A stretch of 64,000 nt of DNA from Siphonodentalium dalli (GCA_032622095.1 CP136067.1:92308707-92372706), one strand, 5' to 3'; counted from the first letter of the stretch, positions 35,130 to 47,682 are shown. Notes: generated from the sequence alone by a model not told the origin. Made by a program: numbers and translations.

Positions 35130-36400
35130 ACACTTGGGAATGTTTATAATTTTAATAGATAAAATCACGCAAAAAGAATTAAAATGCCACACGTGCAAAG
35201 TGTGCTACAGTGCTCGCGCTGAACACCCACGCAACGGTATGATTATATTCGGTACCGGATGTTTACATTACATTGATGAGGGAAGCGAGGGTTCGCTCCG
35301 GTCTGGAGCATTCCCTATTAGATATAATGGTGATTGGTTCATTCTGTGAAACGATGTCGACGCGGATTAAAATGGACCTAACTTTGACTTGTGGACATAA
35401 TCGACGTCTCGGAAAATTCACGTATAAAGATGTGTTCACTGGATTTTACCCCATTAGTGGATGTGAACAATATCGTCACTGTACAAATAATGGATGATAT
35501 CTGTCACATTACTGTGAGTACCGGTGATATATATAAAAACAACTATCTGGTCATTTCTGGGTTCGACCTGAACGGCAAACGAATCGGACTCAGATATGCT
35601 GAAAATAGCAGCAGCACCAGGTTGACAATAAAAGACGCCATATCAATTGAGCAGACTATCTGATTATAAATTAACTTAAATCCTATGGGAACTATGTTGA
35701 ACGGAGTTGCAAGTGGTGTACATTTGAGGGCCTAAAAATTCAGACGGAAACCAGATATCTATATAATAATTATGTCTGACTTTCAGGAAATTCCACACCA
35801 AGTCGATATCGGAGGGAAAATCATAGTATTTTCGTACATGGCAAAACAATACTGCGGAAATTGTGACGTCACCCATCTTCAAAGCGAAAAAATGCGCTCA
35901 AACAAGAAGGAGGTGTTACCGCTGTTTTTGGTTATAATCATTTTGCACGTTACTATTATAAAGCTATAGTTTTTACAGTCTGAATGGTTATTGCACATGT
36001 CGGAGCTCAGTGTCACACGATTGCTAAACGAGATTACCGGGAAAATGCGATCCTATCAGTATGACGGTAGACGAAGCGGTCCTAATGCTGATGATGTTAG
36101 TTATTACGACGGCGAGTCTATTGAAGATAACGACAATAATGATCGTGACTCAAAACTCAACGATCACAAATCAAGAACCATTCAATCAATCGTTCTTGGC
36201 GAAAGCAATTGTTGCGATGGGTTTGTTGATAAGCGTGGACCCAAATCAGTGTTCATCTCCGGCGCGACTGCCGGAAATGTGACAGGGCATATTGGTAAAG
36301 CAACACAACGGGACAGGATTATCCCCGTTAATTTTCTCAGTGTGACACTTCATTTGTGGACAAACAAAATGTATAATATGGATCATAAAGAACCATAACA
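35130..36400 (+). pseudogene. Decayed ORF1/Gag-like fragment of a retroelement
   Basis: Separate open stretches look like parts of one protein: a region with VNNIVTVQIMDDICHITV and GFDLNGKRIGLRYAE, a region with EIPHQVDIGGKIIVFSY followed by CGNC and a histidine (similar to the zinc-knuckle region of LINE ORF1 or Gag-like proteins), and a polar Asp/Asn-rich tail at 35991-36398. The order matches such nucleic-acid-binding proteins, but no complete CCHC knuckle or catalytic domain is seen. It is clearly broken in several places and old. It could equally be something else, and the family is not assigned. Confidence 0.28.
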
Positions 36401-36566
36401 AATCATTCCCGAACCATCACAAACGGCGATAGAACGACTTCCGATGTAACATCTTTTGCAGTGTACATGTACGCTTTACCATTAATTGTTATTTACTGCA
36501 TTACCATTAATTGCGATTTGCTGTATTACAATTGCCATCGCATTCATCATGAGACATGACAATTAA

Positions 36567-36786
36567 CCCTTTCTTTCCTGATATAATTCGGCTATAAACT
36601 AGCTTGAAGTAGTCTAATATTTATATAATGGGGTGTTATCGAAAACTACTAGTAAGCAGATAGCAGATACAAGATGACATTTGTGTAGGATGATACATAT
36701 TAATTAGCGTGGAATGTTATACGACCGGTTGTTGATACTATTATTTGAAAAAGTCCTTATTAGGCAAATACTCTAGTATGGAAGTG
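36567..36786. mobile_element. Degenerate TTAA-end MITE
   Basis: TTAA at 36563-36566 is followed by CCCTTTCTTTCC. At the other end GTATGGAAGTGG-TAA resembles a decayed inverted copy. Internal CATATTAATTAGCGTGG also occurs near 13575 (CATATTAATTCGTGGG), linking it to the candidate element at 13438-15919. Confidence 0.3.
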
Positions 36787-36842
36787 GTAAACCACCCATA
36801 ATGACAATTATCACAAACGCTCGATTTTCATGATGTTCCATT

Positions 36843-36848
36843 TTTATT
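36843..36848 (-). promoter_or_regulatory. Poly(A) signal of the PAN-lectin gene
   Basis: AATAAA on the minus strand, about 30 bases downstream of the stop codon at 36877-36879, implying a very short 3' untranslated region. Confidence 0.55.
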
Positions 36849-36876
36849 TTTCATTTGTGTTACATTGTCTCCACAC

Positions 36877-37118
36877 TCATGCTCCAAACTTCAGCTCGCA
36901 CATGTATGGTCTTCCCCATGTGCATGGGGCGTCATTCATGTAGAATGAAAGGGCCTTTCTGAAACCCATACAGTCCTCATTGTTCCCGTAGTTGTCTGGT
37001 TGTCCTTCTCCCCACGAGATCCAGGGGATCTCACTACTTCCGCCCGAGAGGACCCAGCTACTCTCAAGAGCTTCATCGCTCCCATTTACCCAGGCATCAG
37101 AGAAGGCAGATTCTGAAT
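36877..37118 (-). CDS. PAN-CTLD secreted lectin gene, exon 3 (C-terminal half of lectin domain, stop)
   Basis: Last coding exon of the lectin gene whose other exons are at 53868-54038 and 58357-58663. It reads SAFSDAWVNGSDEALESSW, then PWISWGEGQPDNYGNNEDC, then FYMNDAPCTWGRPYMCEL and stops four residues later. These are the landmarks of the second half of a C-type lectin domain: the WISW core, a QPD motif (typical of galactose-type calcium-dependent binding) with NEDC, the WND-like FYMNDAPC, and the last cysteine before CEL. The FYMND in place of WND keeps the Asn-Asp pair. The acceptor is TTTCATTCAG; a second in-phase CAG lies 6 bases further (ATTCAG repeated), which could drop two residues. 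The upstream intron is 16.7 kb and packed with transposons, yet this exon has no damage. Confidence 0.85.
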
Positions 37119-39978
37119 CTGAATGAAATACAAGTAATATATGATCATATAATTAAATGTGTCGTTGGACGATTACTTTTTGTTGGCCCGTTGCTATGAC
37201 ATGACTTACGGTCCGTTTATTTTAATATATGGAAAAACTTTAAACTTTGTTCGACTCCGAGTAAATGTAACAAAACGCAGACATCTGGTATCCAAAGAGG
37301 CGAAAGCAATTTCTAATAACTGACAGCATGTTGACCACAATAACTGACCACAGCACGTGTTACATAACTCAGGTCTCTATTTGCTAGAGGCTATTATTTG
37401 AATAGACTTGAGCTTCCCGCTGCTTTACAACTATGCAAACTTGTATGAAGACAACCAACTTAGATGTGCAGTCCCAGTCTTCGAATTCTCCGAACGTAGA
37501 AATTAATTTTGTATATATGTTTATAATTCTATTTTCTATTTCTACATTCCAGGCAATATCCACTTTGCAGTTTTCCAATTTTTTAACAGTTTTTTGTTTT
37601 TATCGTACCGACTTTACATACTCCCCTCTATTTTCAGATCAATATCTTACATTAACCACCAAGATTATGCGATTGGGTTACGTTGGTAATGATGTCTATT
37701 ATATGGATAAAGTTGGTTTTAAAGATGCATAGCATTGGAACAGGCACATAGATGTGGATATAAATGTATCCGAAAAAAGGTTAATTTTGAATAAACATTA
37801 GGTGTAAATTTCACATATATTTGAAATTTAAACGTATGTGTTATTAGAATATACTTGTATTTTTAATTTAATTTCATTTAACCTTATTGTATTAGCCATT
37901 ACATTTCTAGATTTATGGCATATACATATCATGTAAATTTCCGCAAATTTAACATATCCTTGAGCTTTATGGAAACATACTTTTCGCGTAAATGTGGAAA
38001 AATACGTGCCCTCATAAATCCCATGTATACTTCAAATTTATGGAAATATATGTGACCGTATATTCCGCAAATCTAGACATTTATGGAAAATATGTGATGT
38101 TTACATGGAATTAAATTCCAAATTTGGTGGAGTGCAAGATACTATTCCTTCTCAGTATGCCCCTTTAAGTTGATTATTACTTGCGTACTCCCAATTAGCC
38201 GTTGAATGCGTGATTATATTGTGATTCTAATGATAACAAATTGTCACATATGCGCAGAACATCAGCCAGATGAATAGCTTGATGAAAAGCTTTTAAGTGT
38301 TCTGGATTATTCGTCTGGCTGGATGGACAAATAGCCACTCTGATACGTGCATTACACGATCATGAATACATGAATCTTATCAACATTTTCATTACATATT
38401 TCATTGCCCACATGAATATATCAAATACTTTTTTAGATAGTATGGTATGCTTTTCTTTTCAGAGTATGCTGCTGGCATTGGACATTTTAGTACCAGCATA
38501 TGCGCAACATACAGCAGAGAAATGTGTGTACTATGAGCGGATACACTATGTTATTCGTCAACTTTTCGTACATAAAATATTGCACCACAACATACAAGTG
38601 TGATGCAGACTGTGTGCATTTTGTTGTATAATGATGCTATGCAGTCAAGTATATCCACCAGTCGACAGTGTAGCGGAACTCCATATCTTTAAAATACCGT
38701 CACGTTGCATGTGAATAATCGATGAGATGTCATTCTTAGGAAAGGTCAATGTAAGCATATGTGTGATAAACTATTTAGTGTTGCACTGCAAGGGTGAAGT
38801 GTGCATAGACGACAGGCATAGACACATATATCGAAGAAGGGATATGATGACTGAACTATTAGTGCTGGACAAACACTGCTTTGGAAGAATAGCTATGGTG
38901 ACTGCACTATTATTGCTGGAGAAGTTTGAGTAAAAATTTGAATTTCAAAAGCTCACTGTCTTCATTGTCACAATGATTATATCTGAATAGACATTATCAT
39001 TGATGTTTTTTCTTAAAAAGTTATTCTTAGATGTACCAAAATTCGTTAATAGTTGACCAAGTCTCCTTCATAGTTGTTCGCTTATGAAAATTATTCATGA
39101 TTGTTGTGGCCCTCACATATGCAGGAACAGTATATGCCTCCATGTAAGATTATTGACAGCGCTTCAATTGTAGAACAGTTCTCATGAGGTTGTAATTTCA
39201 TGAAATTTGTATAGGTAATTTCCACCTCTTGTGAATTCAGTTATACCGCCATGCACGCTTTAAAAAGATACCGCAAAGTTATATGAGAAAAATTTGGCAG
39301 CTTGGGACCAACTAGTTCTATCATAATAATTTATGATTGACCATGTAAACAGAAAATACGTGATGACCGTAAAACACATGGTGTTTCCTATACGAACGAA
39401 CGAACGAATATTTTATAATAGTGACATGTGTGTATAGTGTACATTGTATAAAAGCATATCACATACAGGTGATACCAATGTCGAGTAACAAAATAAGAAC
39501 ACACCCGTCCAATAAGGCCTATAAGTCACTTTAAAAAAAATAATAAAGACAATTGTATAATATATGGTGTTCATTGTTTATTTTCAGTTTACATAGTCAA
39601 TATTATTATACGACATAAACTGTGAAAAATAACAAGTTTTCGTAAATCATACGGTGCCATTGTTAATTTACTGTTTACGGTGTCACCGTAAATATTACGG
39701 CAGAAAAAGTCAGTCCAAGATATGTGTTTTAACAGTGTACATGTATGAGTCATTATCAATTTTGGTCCATATTTCAGTCTGGTAATAATTGAAACAAATT
39801 AGCTGACAGAACACGTAATTGGGTGATCGTTTGGAACAAATAGACATTTTCTAGTATATGGTGTTAAATCGTGCATTTCCCATGTGTCCATGTAGAATCA
39901 ACTATTTTTTTTTCGAAAATTATATTTTGCAGATGCTAAAGATTGCATGAAGACAGAATATTGTAGCAGATTTGGTAT
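37119..39978. other. Intron 2 of the lectin gene, 3' part; no other gene seen
   Basis: AT-rich with diverged repeats of an AATTTATGGAAATATATGTG-like word at 37.8-38.1 kb, a (CGAA)n run near 39398, and a degenerate inverted-repeat element end (ACGGTGTCACCGTAAATATT through TTTTAACAGTGTA, 39675-39740). Short open frames at 38370-38933 have no domains. Confidence 0.4.
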
Positions 39979-40090
39979 AGTCTGCTTCGCGTGACGTCAC
40001 TAGTTAGTGCGTACCTCTAACTCTCCGCCATTTTGGAGGACAAACACATCCATTGTTTACATTATCGATCGCGAGTAAAAGCGAGTAAGT

Positions 40091-40811
40091 ATGGACAAAG
40101 AAGCATCGAAAAATAAGACGCTGAAGTACGGCGATAAACTAGAACCTGTTGAATCGTGCGATTGTTGTGGGGATCGTTGCTATGAAATCAAATGTCCTTA
40201 CTGCACCAGATTGGAGAAAATTGATGAGATTGTGGACAAATCATTCTGTCTCCAAAATGATGAAAATGGAATTCAACGACTAGATGCAAAACAGTATTAT
40301 TACCAAGTCCAGTGTCAGATGTTTTCATGTAAGAAAGAATTTTGTGATTTTATTTTATGGACTGAGAAAGACATTCACCTAGAATGTATAGAACCAGATT
40401 CTGAATTATGGGAACATTCATCATCAACCGCAAAACTATTTTCCAACAATAACTTGCTACCAGAGCTAACAGGTAGATATTATTCTCGACAAGCATTACA
40501 TGTAAAATCTCGAGCCAGTGAAGTGACTAAAGTCCAGAAATCTTGTGTGTTAAAACCAGCTCATATAAATCAGACTGAATCGGCTTGTTCGCACAGTAAT
40601 CGTATAGATACACCACCTAATTATGATACATGTACATGGTGCATTTGCAATCAAGCCGACAAAGTGGGAATGATTGCATGTCACAATCATTAAATGGTTT
40701 CACTTTAAATGTGTGGGTTTTAAGAGAAAACCAAGTGCCAAAGTTGAATGGTACTGTCCTGATTGCAAATCACAATCACAGAAGAGAAAGCCAACAAAAA
40801 AGTCAAAGTGA
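40091..40811 (+). pseudogene. YqaJ-like nuclease/PHD-finger gene of the ISL2EU transposon, truncated
   Basis: From ATG at 40091 the frame reads SCDCCGDRCYEIKCPYC (the conserved E-I-K-C-P of YqaJ/lambda-exonuclease-type PD-(D/E)xK nucleases, E32-K34), then YYYQVQCQMFSC and FCDFILWTEKDIHLECI, the C-terminal part of that fold. A PHD-type finger follows: CTWCICNQADKVGMIAC, and, after a frame change just behind residue 200 (about 40692), WFHFKCVGFKRK and WYCPDCKS to the stop at 40809. The N-terminal half of the nuclease, including the first catalytic Asp (normally in a SPDG-like motif), is missing: leader and ATG are joined almost directly to the CDCCG segment, so an internal deletion is likely. 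It is inactive as a nuclease. Confidence 0.75.
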
Positions 40812-40829
40812 AATTGTAAATTATTATTT

Positions 40830-42620
40830 TCTCTATCTCAGTGAATTTTCAAGAATATTTTTTATTAATATTTTATGCTTATTTATTTTAAGTTATTACA
40901 TTTAATATGGAGTATTTCTTGATTACCCTGAATAATGTAGGTAGTTTGTTGAACTCATTACCTGAATTTAAGGGTTGAAGATTATTTAGATGATTTGTCA
41001 CTTTAACCAATTGAATAGAGTGGAGGGGGGGGGGGGTAAATTGATTTTGAAGGGAGAAACACTCAGTTTGGTTACATGTACATTCATTTAATAATTCAAT
41101 ATAATAAGAATATTAACAAGTATAAACAGTTTGTGACTAAAAAGTATATTCCTATGCCGACATAGGAAATGGTGTACCCGGAGGGTGCATGTACGTTATA
41201 CATGTAGGATCTGTATCTGCTATATTCACTTTTATTTGTAAATAATGCATGATGAGTCTCAAATACATACTAGTAGTATCGTATACAGACGTTATATTTT
41301 TACTTTGAAACATAGTTAGTTCTTTTATAATTAATATACTTTGCATCCAAATTATACTATTTGAAAGTATACTCTGGCTCTGATGCCAGTCTCTATTTGA
41401 ATTTTTAGTGCAGCCATATTTTTGTGATATACATGTAGAATATTAAGGCTCAAAAGTTTAAATGATCTAAAAACATATTATACAGATACACCATTTCTCG
41501 AGTCGGAGTGTGAGTAAACTTTTTAGTCACTATTAAAAAACACATGTATACAGTAATGCCCAAACTAATTAACCACTTAACCACAGCAGAATTATGGGTA
41601 ATTTGTCAGGATTTAATCGGAAATATGACTCATTGCCATTCATCAGAAAGCTCTCGCCGAGCTTTGGGCGTTTTGTACTGGTTGAATATGATATCTACGG
41701 GTGTTAGCCATAGTAGAGATTCATGGCATGATCTAACTTCAGACCTGAATAGTCCTTACTTCATTTAGCCCAGTATGTTTATTAATTTTCACTATGTCCA
41801 ATCTGTAATAATATTATATGTAAATAAAGCTTTAAATCCGCCTGACTTACCGTATACCGGTAGTCTGCTGGCACAAAGCCCAGATAAAGGATGATGGGAG
41901 TTAGTGTTTACGAGATACAGTGTCTAATTGAAGACAGTTATATTATACATGAGTATAGTCATGTTGTTACAGAAATCACTGTGAGTACAACCAAATCCAA
42001 TGTTTACATTATCGATCGCGAGTAAAAGCGAGTAAATATGGACAAAGACGCATATCAAAACCTCTGTCAGCTAGGACGACATCACCAGGTGTAACACTAT
42101 CAAAAGAACACATGTATACAGTAATGCCCAAAGTAATAAACCACTTAACCACAGCAGAATTATGGGTAATGTTTCCGGATTTAGTCGGAAATATGGCTCA
42201 TTGCCATTCACCAGAAAGCTCTCGCCGAGCTTTGGGCATTACTGTAACAACATGACTATACTCATGTATAATATAACTGTCTCCAATTAGACACTGTATC
42301 TCGTAAACACTAACTCACATCATCATTTATCTGGGCTTTGGACCAGCAGACTACCGATATACGGTAAGTCAGGCGGATTTAAAGCTTTATTTACATATAA
42401 TATTATTACAGATTGGACATAGTGAAAATTAATAAACATACTCGGATTTAAAGTGTTATTTACATATAATATTATTACAGATTGGACATAGTGAAAATTA
42501 ATAAACATACTGGGCTAAATGAAGTAAGGACTATTCAGGTCCGAAGTTAGATCATGCCATGAATCTCTACTATGTCTAACACCCGTAGAGATCATATTCC
42601 ACCAGTACAAAACCTTAACA
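40830..42620. repeat. Rearranged 3' region of the ISL2EU element: direct and inverted repeats
   Basis: Direct copies 41541-41669 and 42109-42238 (CACATGTATACAGTAATGCC start) are about 90 percent alike. Arms 41671-41972 and 42242-42613 are inverted copies; the right arm has an extra tandem copy of about 73 bases. Between them lies a patch: 42001-42051 repeats the YqaJ leader and start (40054-40104), followed at 42053-42093 by a 41-base copy of transposase coding sequence (42913-42952). The rest (40830-41540) is unassigned 3' sequence with a poly-G run near 41026. Confidence 0.85.
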
Positions 42621-42621
42621 A

Positions 42622-43465
42622 CTAATCCAATGGTACAACTGAATCACACAAATTTGTCAAGGCGCATGCCACAGTAACGATTTTATCAACAGTTGAATAT
42701 TCTTCTGAATCAGTCTTTAAGAAGTCAATAGGCAAGGTGCTATTGAGAACGGTGTATTTCTGACGAACTGTGCCAATGACCCTTTCCACGTGAATTCTCA
42801 AATGGGCAATTTTTCTTGTCGATTCAACATCGAAAGCTGACAAATGGCTTCGCCCTTTAGTGAATGAGGGGATCTTCACCTCTGCACACATAAGCCCCAC
42901 AGAGTCACTGATATCAAAACCTCTGTCAGCTATGACGACATCACCAGGTGTAAGTTTATTTAAGAAATCACTGTGTTCAGTTAAATATTTGTCACTTGTC
43001 CATCCTCTCCAAGCTTTAGAAAGAAATGCGATGACTCCCTGTGGTGAAATGCCAATCAATAACTTCACCGTATTGTGGTGCTTATAAGACGACCAAGTCT
43101 GTGCACGAGCTTCCAAGTTTGACGGCCTTTCAATGAATACCTCGAAACAATCGATTATAACAGCAACCTTGTTTCCGAAATGTTTTTTGAATTCCAATGG
43201 CATTGTTTTTCTTAAAGATTCCCTGTCAGGCCAATGAATTATAGGCTTCATACGAATAGACATAATGTCAAGCACATTCAGAAATCACTTTGACACAGTC
43301 GACGCCCTGACAGAAAATTTGTAGGCCAAATATTGGTTCGGCAGGTTCAATCGTAGCTTCATTATCACCAATATCAACTGCTGAAATTTGGTGATGGAAG
43401 TTCTTCGTATGTCGGTCATGAATGGTGAGATATAGTTGAATAAAGTCATTAGAACCAGATATGTT
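42622..43465 (-). pseudogene. ISL2EU transposase, HTH and DDE domains (3' part, split by LINE)
   Basis: Just 3' of the LINE insertion the frame resumes with TYLVLMTLFNYISPF, then a helix-turn-helix of the HTH_Tnp_4 type (TKFQQLILVIMKLRLNL, YLAYKFSVRASTVSK). After one frame change near 43280 comes the DDE_Tnp_4 nuclease domain: [17 protein letters not shown] (first Asp), a K/R-rich [28 protein letters not shown] (second Asp), and [15 protein letters not shown] (catalytic Glu), ending CDSVVPLD. So all three acidic residues are present. In transposases of this family the triad cuts the transposon ends. The coding sequence is interrupted by the LINE and one frame change, so no functional protein is expected. 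Confidence 0.8.
43454..43465. repeat. Target-site duplication of the LINE, 3' side
   Basis: ACCAGATATGTT, identical to 48139-48150 on the other side of the insert. Directly adjacent to the LINE's poly(A) tail (T-run on this strand). Confidence 0.85.
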
Positions 43466-44019
43466 TTTTTTTTTTTTTTTAAATGTTTATTACCCAAAGA
43501 TATACATATATAAGCAGTCATTTTACATAGATGTGTACATTCAAACATTTATCAATGGGCCGTGTGGGGGAGGGGTAATCAAACCAACTTACATTTATGC
43601 ATACATTTGACTGGCGCGCGCGTTCCAGACGACCACATGCATTGTGCGTGTGTGCGTCTGGCCTACTTTCGTACAACTGGTGGCAATATGAATGATGTTG
43701 TAGAAGAATGGTTACTGTAATATATCAGTTGCTGGTAACGTTGTCTTGATCTCGACGTTGACATTATTTAGCTAAATTTATTTGCGCCACGGCAAAATCG
43801 AGTATCGATCTTAAGGAGGTCATAACAATAGGCCGGTGCAAATGGCTTTTTTTTTGTGGAGAAATTCGTCATGGTTGTCGATTGAACTAAGTCGTTTTTG
43901 TACCACATTATTCTTTTAGTCTGGAGTCTGGATGATTGGACGAAATATGTAGTTATTATCTTACAGATGTTTTTCGGTTTGCCCGGATAAATGGAATGTA
44001 TTTGTCGGTGGGCATATTA

Positions 44020-47000
44020 TTATGTGAAGGCCAGTGCTTTCTCCAGAATTAACCACTTCTGTTGAAATGCTGTTATTTCCATGTTGCATATTGCCCTTAA
44101 CTTATCACAGTCATAACGTAATCTGAGATCATTAAAAAATTCGTTCAAGCTGAGTGATTTCGCGGAAAACTTTGCTTTATAAAGATATTGTTTTAAAATA
44201 AGTAAAAAATAGTTTATCACGCTGTTTGGTTCCAATGGGATAGCTCCAAGTAGCATGGTCTTTTTCGAAACACGTAAGTCGATGCCTTTGTCAGTTCCCC
44301 ATTTGGTCAGTTTGTTTAAGAAAGACTGTACATATCTACAGTCCCAAAATATGGGTGAAATTGTTTCAATTTCTGTTTTGCATCTTTCGCATCTATCATT
44401 TTGTCTTAGCTTTATTATATTAAGAAATCGATTGGTCGCAAGGATTCGAGTGTTTATTCGATATTGTAACCATTGCAGTTTTGTATCAGGCGTCGTGGTG
44501 AACGGTAGTTTAAAGTGAGTGTCCCAAGAGTTGATTATACCTAGTTCTTGTTCCCATTTTCTGCATGATTTTGGGGTGGGGGAAGTTGAATTGAGAATTC
44601 TGTAAAATTCTTGTCCACCTTTTTGGTCACGTACAGTAGTTACAAAATTGTCTGGAAGAAATGGGCTAGCAATTCGTCTCAGTGGTTGGTCTAATTTTTT
44701 CGATATTTCCAATATTTTGTCGAGTGATACTGGTTAAAGTAATAAAGTTTGTTCTTATATTATACGTGCTTAACATTGACTGTGGCGTGTGAAACCTTCC
44801 ATCGCTCTGGATCAAATCGTTGATGAAAATTACTCCCTTTGCCCTCCATGAGTTGAAATTGATGTATCGCCCATAGATAGTAATTGCTGGATTATTCCAT
44901 ATCGTTTTCGACAAAACATTTTGATTTTTGGAGTTCAATCTTAAATACTCACACCATGATGAAAATACATCTTTCCAAAAAGGATTTGACAGCACGCTTA
45001 AGTGTTGTAATATATATTTTCTGTCATAAGTGAGGTACAGGGGGTCATCTAAAATAGGAAGATCCGAAATGATGGGTGCCCATTTGCATTTTTTTGTAAT
45101 GAGGCGTCGTATCCAAGTGATTTTAATTGATGAATTGAATGTCTCCACATTAATCATTTTCAAGCCACCATCTGATATGTTACTGCAAATCTGTTGTCGA
45201 CTGACTCGATCTCTTTTCGAATTCCATAAGAAGTTATAGAGCAATGTGTTTAGCTTTTTATAAAATTCGCGGTGCGGATTAGGAAGAGTTAGAAATAGAT
45301 GTGTCAATTTGGGCAGAATTAATGTCTTGATGACTATTAATCTACCAATTGGTGTGAGCAACCGGTGTTTCCATGATGTGATCGTCTTTCTTATTTCGTC
45401 CATTTTATCGTCATAATTACTTTGCATTTTTGGCAAGTCAATATTAAAATGGATCCCTAAAAAGGTAAATTGTTCAGTTACTGTGATACTTAAGTCGCGA
45501 ATGAAGTCTGGTCTATCGTAATTACGGGGCCCTACCCACGCCGCCTGACACTTCTCTGGGTTAATTTTTAAACCAGATATCCGGGCAAACACATCAAGCG
45601 TAGAATATGCTTCGCAAACACTCCTGTCTGAGCTGTCGAGAATAAGCGTTGTATCGTCCGCGTATTGTGTGATCTTATATTCTGAGCTGCCGAGATGTAT
45701 ACCATTTATATTCACATTCTGTCTTACCATTAGTGCTATTATTTCTGCACACAGGAGAAAAATATAAGGCGATATTGGGTCACCTTGTCGACAGCCTCTT
45801 GATAGCTTAAAAGTTTGTGAAATGTGTCCATTTAAAAGTACAGAAGAGCTCGAGTTTCTATAGAGGATTGTAATCCATTTTTTCATGTCCACTCCAAAAT
45901 TGAAAAAGTTTAAACATCTTTTGAAAAAACGCCACGATACAGAATCAAAGGCCTTTTCAAAGTCTACGAGGAGCAGGAGTCCCGGTATTATGCGTTCATT
46001 ACATTTGTGAATAAGATCGTAAATTAGTCTGGTATTATCTCCGATGTATCGCCCAGCTAAGAATCCGGTCTGATCGTTTTCAATGATGTGGGGCAGTACT
46101 TTTTTCAGTCGTTCTGCTACACACGCGGACGCAAGTTTGTATGATGTATTCAATAAGGATATTGGCCTCCAATTTTTCAACAGTTGTCTATTTTTATCCT
46201 TTTTTGGTATCAGTGTGATGATTCCTTGTTTCTGAGTAATAGAAAGTTCTCCGGAAGAAAAAGAAGTGTTTAGGGATTCGACTAATAAGGGACCTATGTC
46301 TGACCAGAAGAATTTGTAAAATTCATATGTATATCCTGTAGGGCCCGGGCATTTTCCGTTTTTTGTATTTTTGAGAACGTATGTTAGTTCCTCTAGTGTG
46401 ATTGGGCCTTCGATATTTTTGGCCTGAGTATCGGACAAATGTGGATGATTTCCGTTACAAAACTGTTTCAAATTTATTTCTTCAGTTGGCTTCTCTGAGT
46501 AAAGATTCGCATAGAAATTACGTGTGTGGGTCATGATGGCATTTTGATCTGTTATTTTGTTTCCATTTTCGTCGATCAGACTGGTAAAAGTTTTTGATAT
46601 GAAGTTCCGTTTTTCTAAATTCAAAAAGTATTTAGTTGGCTTTTCCCCTTCCTCGATCCATCTGGCTCGAGATCTAATCATTGCACCGCGTATTTGTTTT
46701 TGGCGAATTTCGCGAAGTTCGGATTCAATGTTTTCAAGCTCATTCATAAGATTATGCTTTGTTTCGTAGTTTGCAGAAGGAGAATCAATATCTGTCATTA
46801 ACGTTTCTTTCCTTGCGTTTAAAGTATTTTCTTTTTGGATGGTCTGGCGTTTTTGTTTTGATGAAAAGTGGATTGTAGCCCCCCTTATATCCAAAAGAAC
46901 AGCATCTAAAAATAATTTCTTGTTTACCGTTGTATCGAATTTGTTATATTTGTAGCGGACTTTATTTTCTTCAATAATGTTTTTAACTATACTTGAGTAT

Positions 47001-47602
47001 TCTTTAATTTGGAGGAGGGAGTTATTAATTTTCCAGAAGCCTCTACCTGTTTTTATTTCGGTAATGTCTACCGCCAGCGAAATAATAGAGTGGTCTGATC
47101 TATAACCCGGCAGAATTATAGGCCCTGCTCCAGTTAGGCTTAGCATATCAGATGAAATCATAAAATAATCGAGTCGTGCCATTTTTATTGGAGATTTTCT
47201 CCTCCATGTATATCGTTTTTCTTCTGGATTATTTATGCGCCAGACGTCTACTAATTCAAGGCTGTCGACAATTTTCGCCACCGCTTTCTTAGCATTGGGA
47301 TTATTTTGGTGTATATAATTGTATGTGTCCAGTGTCTGATCTTGAATAAGATTCCAGTCACCACACATTATTATTTGAGTATTTCCTACTTCTTTTAGAA
47401 GTGTATCAAATTTAGTAAAAAAATCTGGACTATCTGAATTCGGGCCATACAAGTTCACTAGGCTTATTCTAAGTTTTTCTATTGTGATGTCTGCTATAAT
47501 AAAGTTACCATTTGGGTCTCGCATTATGTTGTGAATATTCAATTCGAAATCATTTTTGAACAGGATAGCCACACCTCGGGCTTGAGAAGTGTACGACGCC
47601 AT
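44020..47602 (-). pseudogene. LINE ORF2 (endonuclease remnant, reverse transcriptase)
   Basis: The 978-codon frame (47602-44666) starts inside the apurinic-type endonuclease: TSQARGVAILFKNDF, MCGDWNLIQDQ, RLDYFMISSD and GYRSDHSIISLAV (SDH motif). The linker has ARWIEEGEKPTKYFLNLEKR, typical of L1/Tx1 proteins. RT motifs: KNWRPISLLNTSYKL, motif A LLLVDFEKAFDSVSW, motif B LSRGCRQGDPISPYIFLLC, motif C ITQYADDTTLIL. A second frame (44712-44020) continues with KWLQ-type thumb sequence and a DRCERC...FWDC cysteine cluster, so one frame change near 44,700 breaks the ORF. The endonuclease is incomplete. The protein would have nicked target DNA and copied its RNA in place; this copy cannot. Clade placement (Tx1 within the L1 group) rests on the RT and linker motifs from memory. 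Confidence 0.8.
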
Positions 47603-47682
47603 ACTTACTTTGTAACCCCATTCTGACTCGGGCTTGAGAAGTGTACGACGCCATACTTACTTTGTAACCCCATTCTGACTCG
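47579..47682. repeat. 52-bp tandem duplication at the LINE 5' coding edge
   Basis: CTCGGGCTTGAGAAGTGTAC onward occurs twice in direct succession. The period of 52 shifts frame, so the upstream copy (WGYKVSMASYTSQAR) is not in frame with the downstream one. It was probably produced during insertion or by later slippage. Confidence 0.9.

Noticed and set aside
42860-43087. 75-codon plus-strand frame
   Set aside because: Antisense shadow of the DDE transposase.
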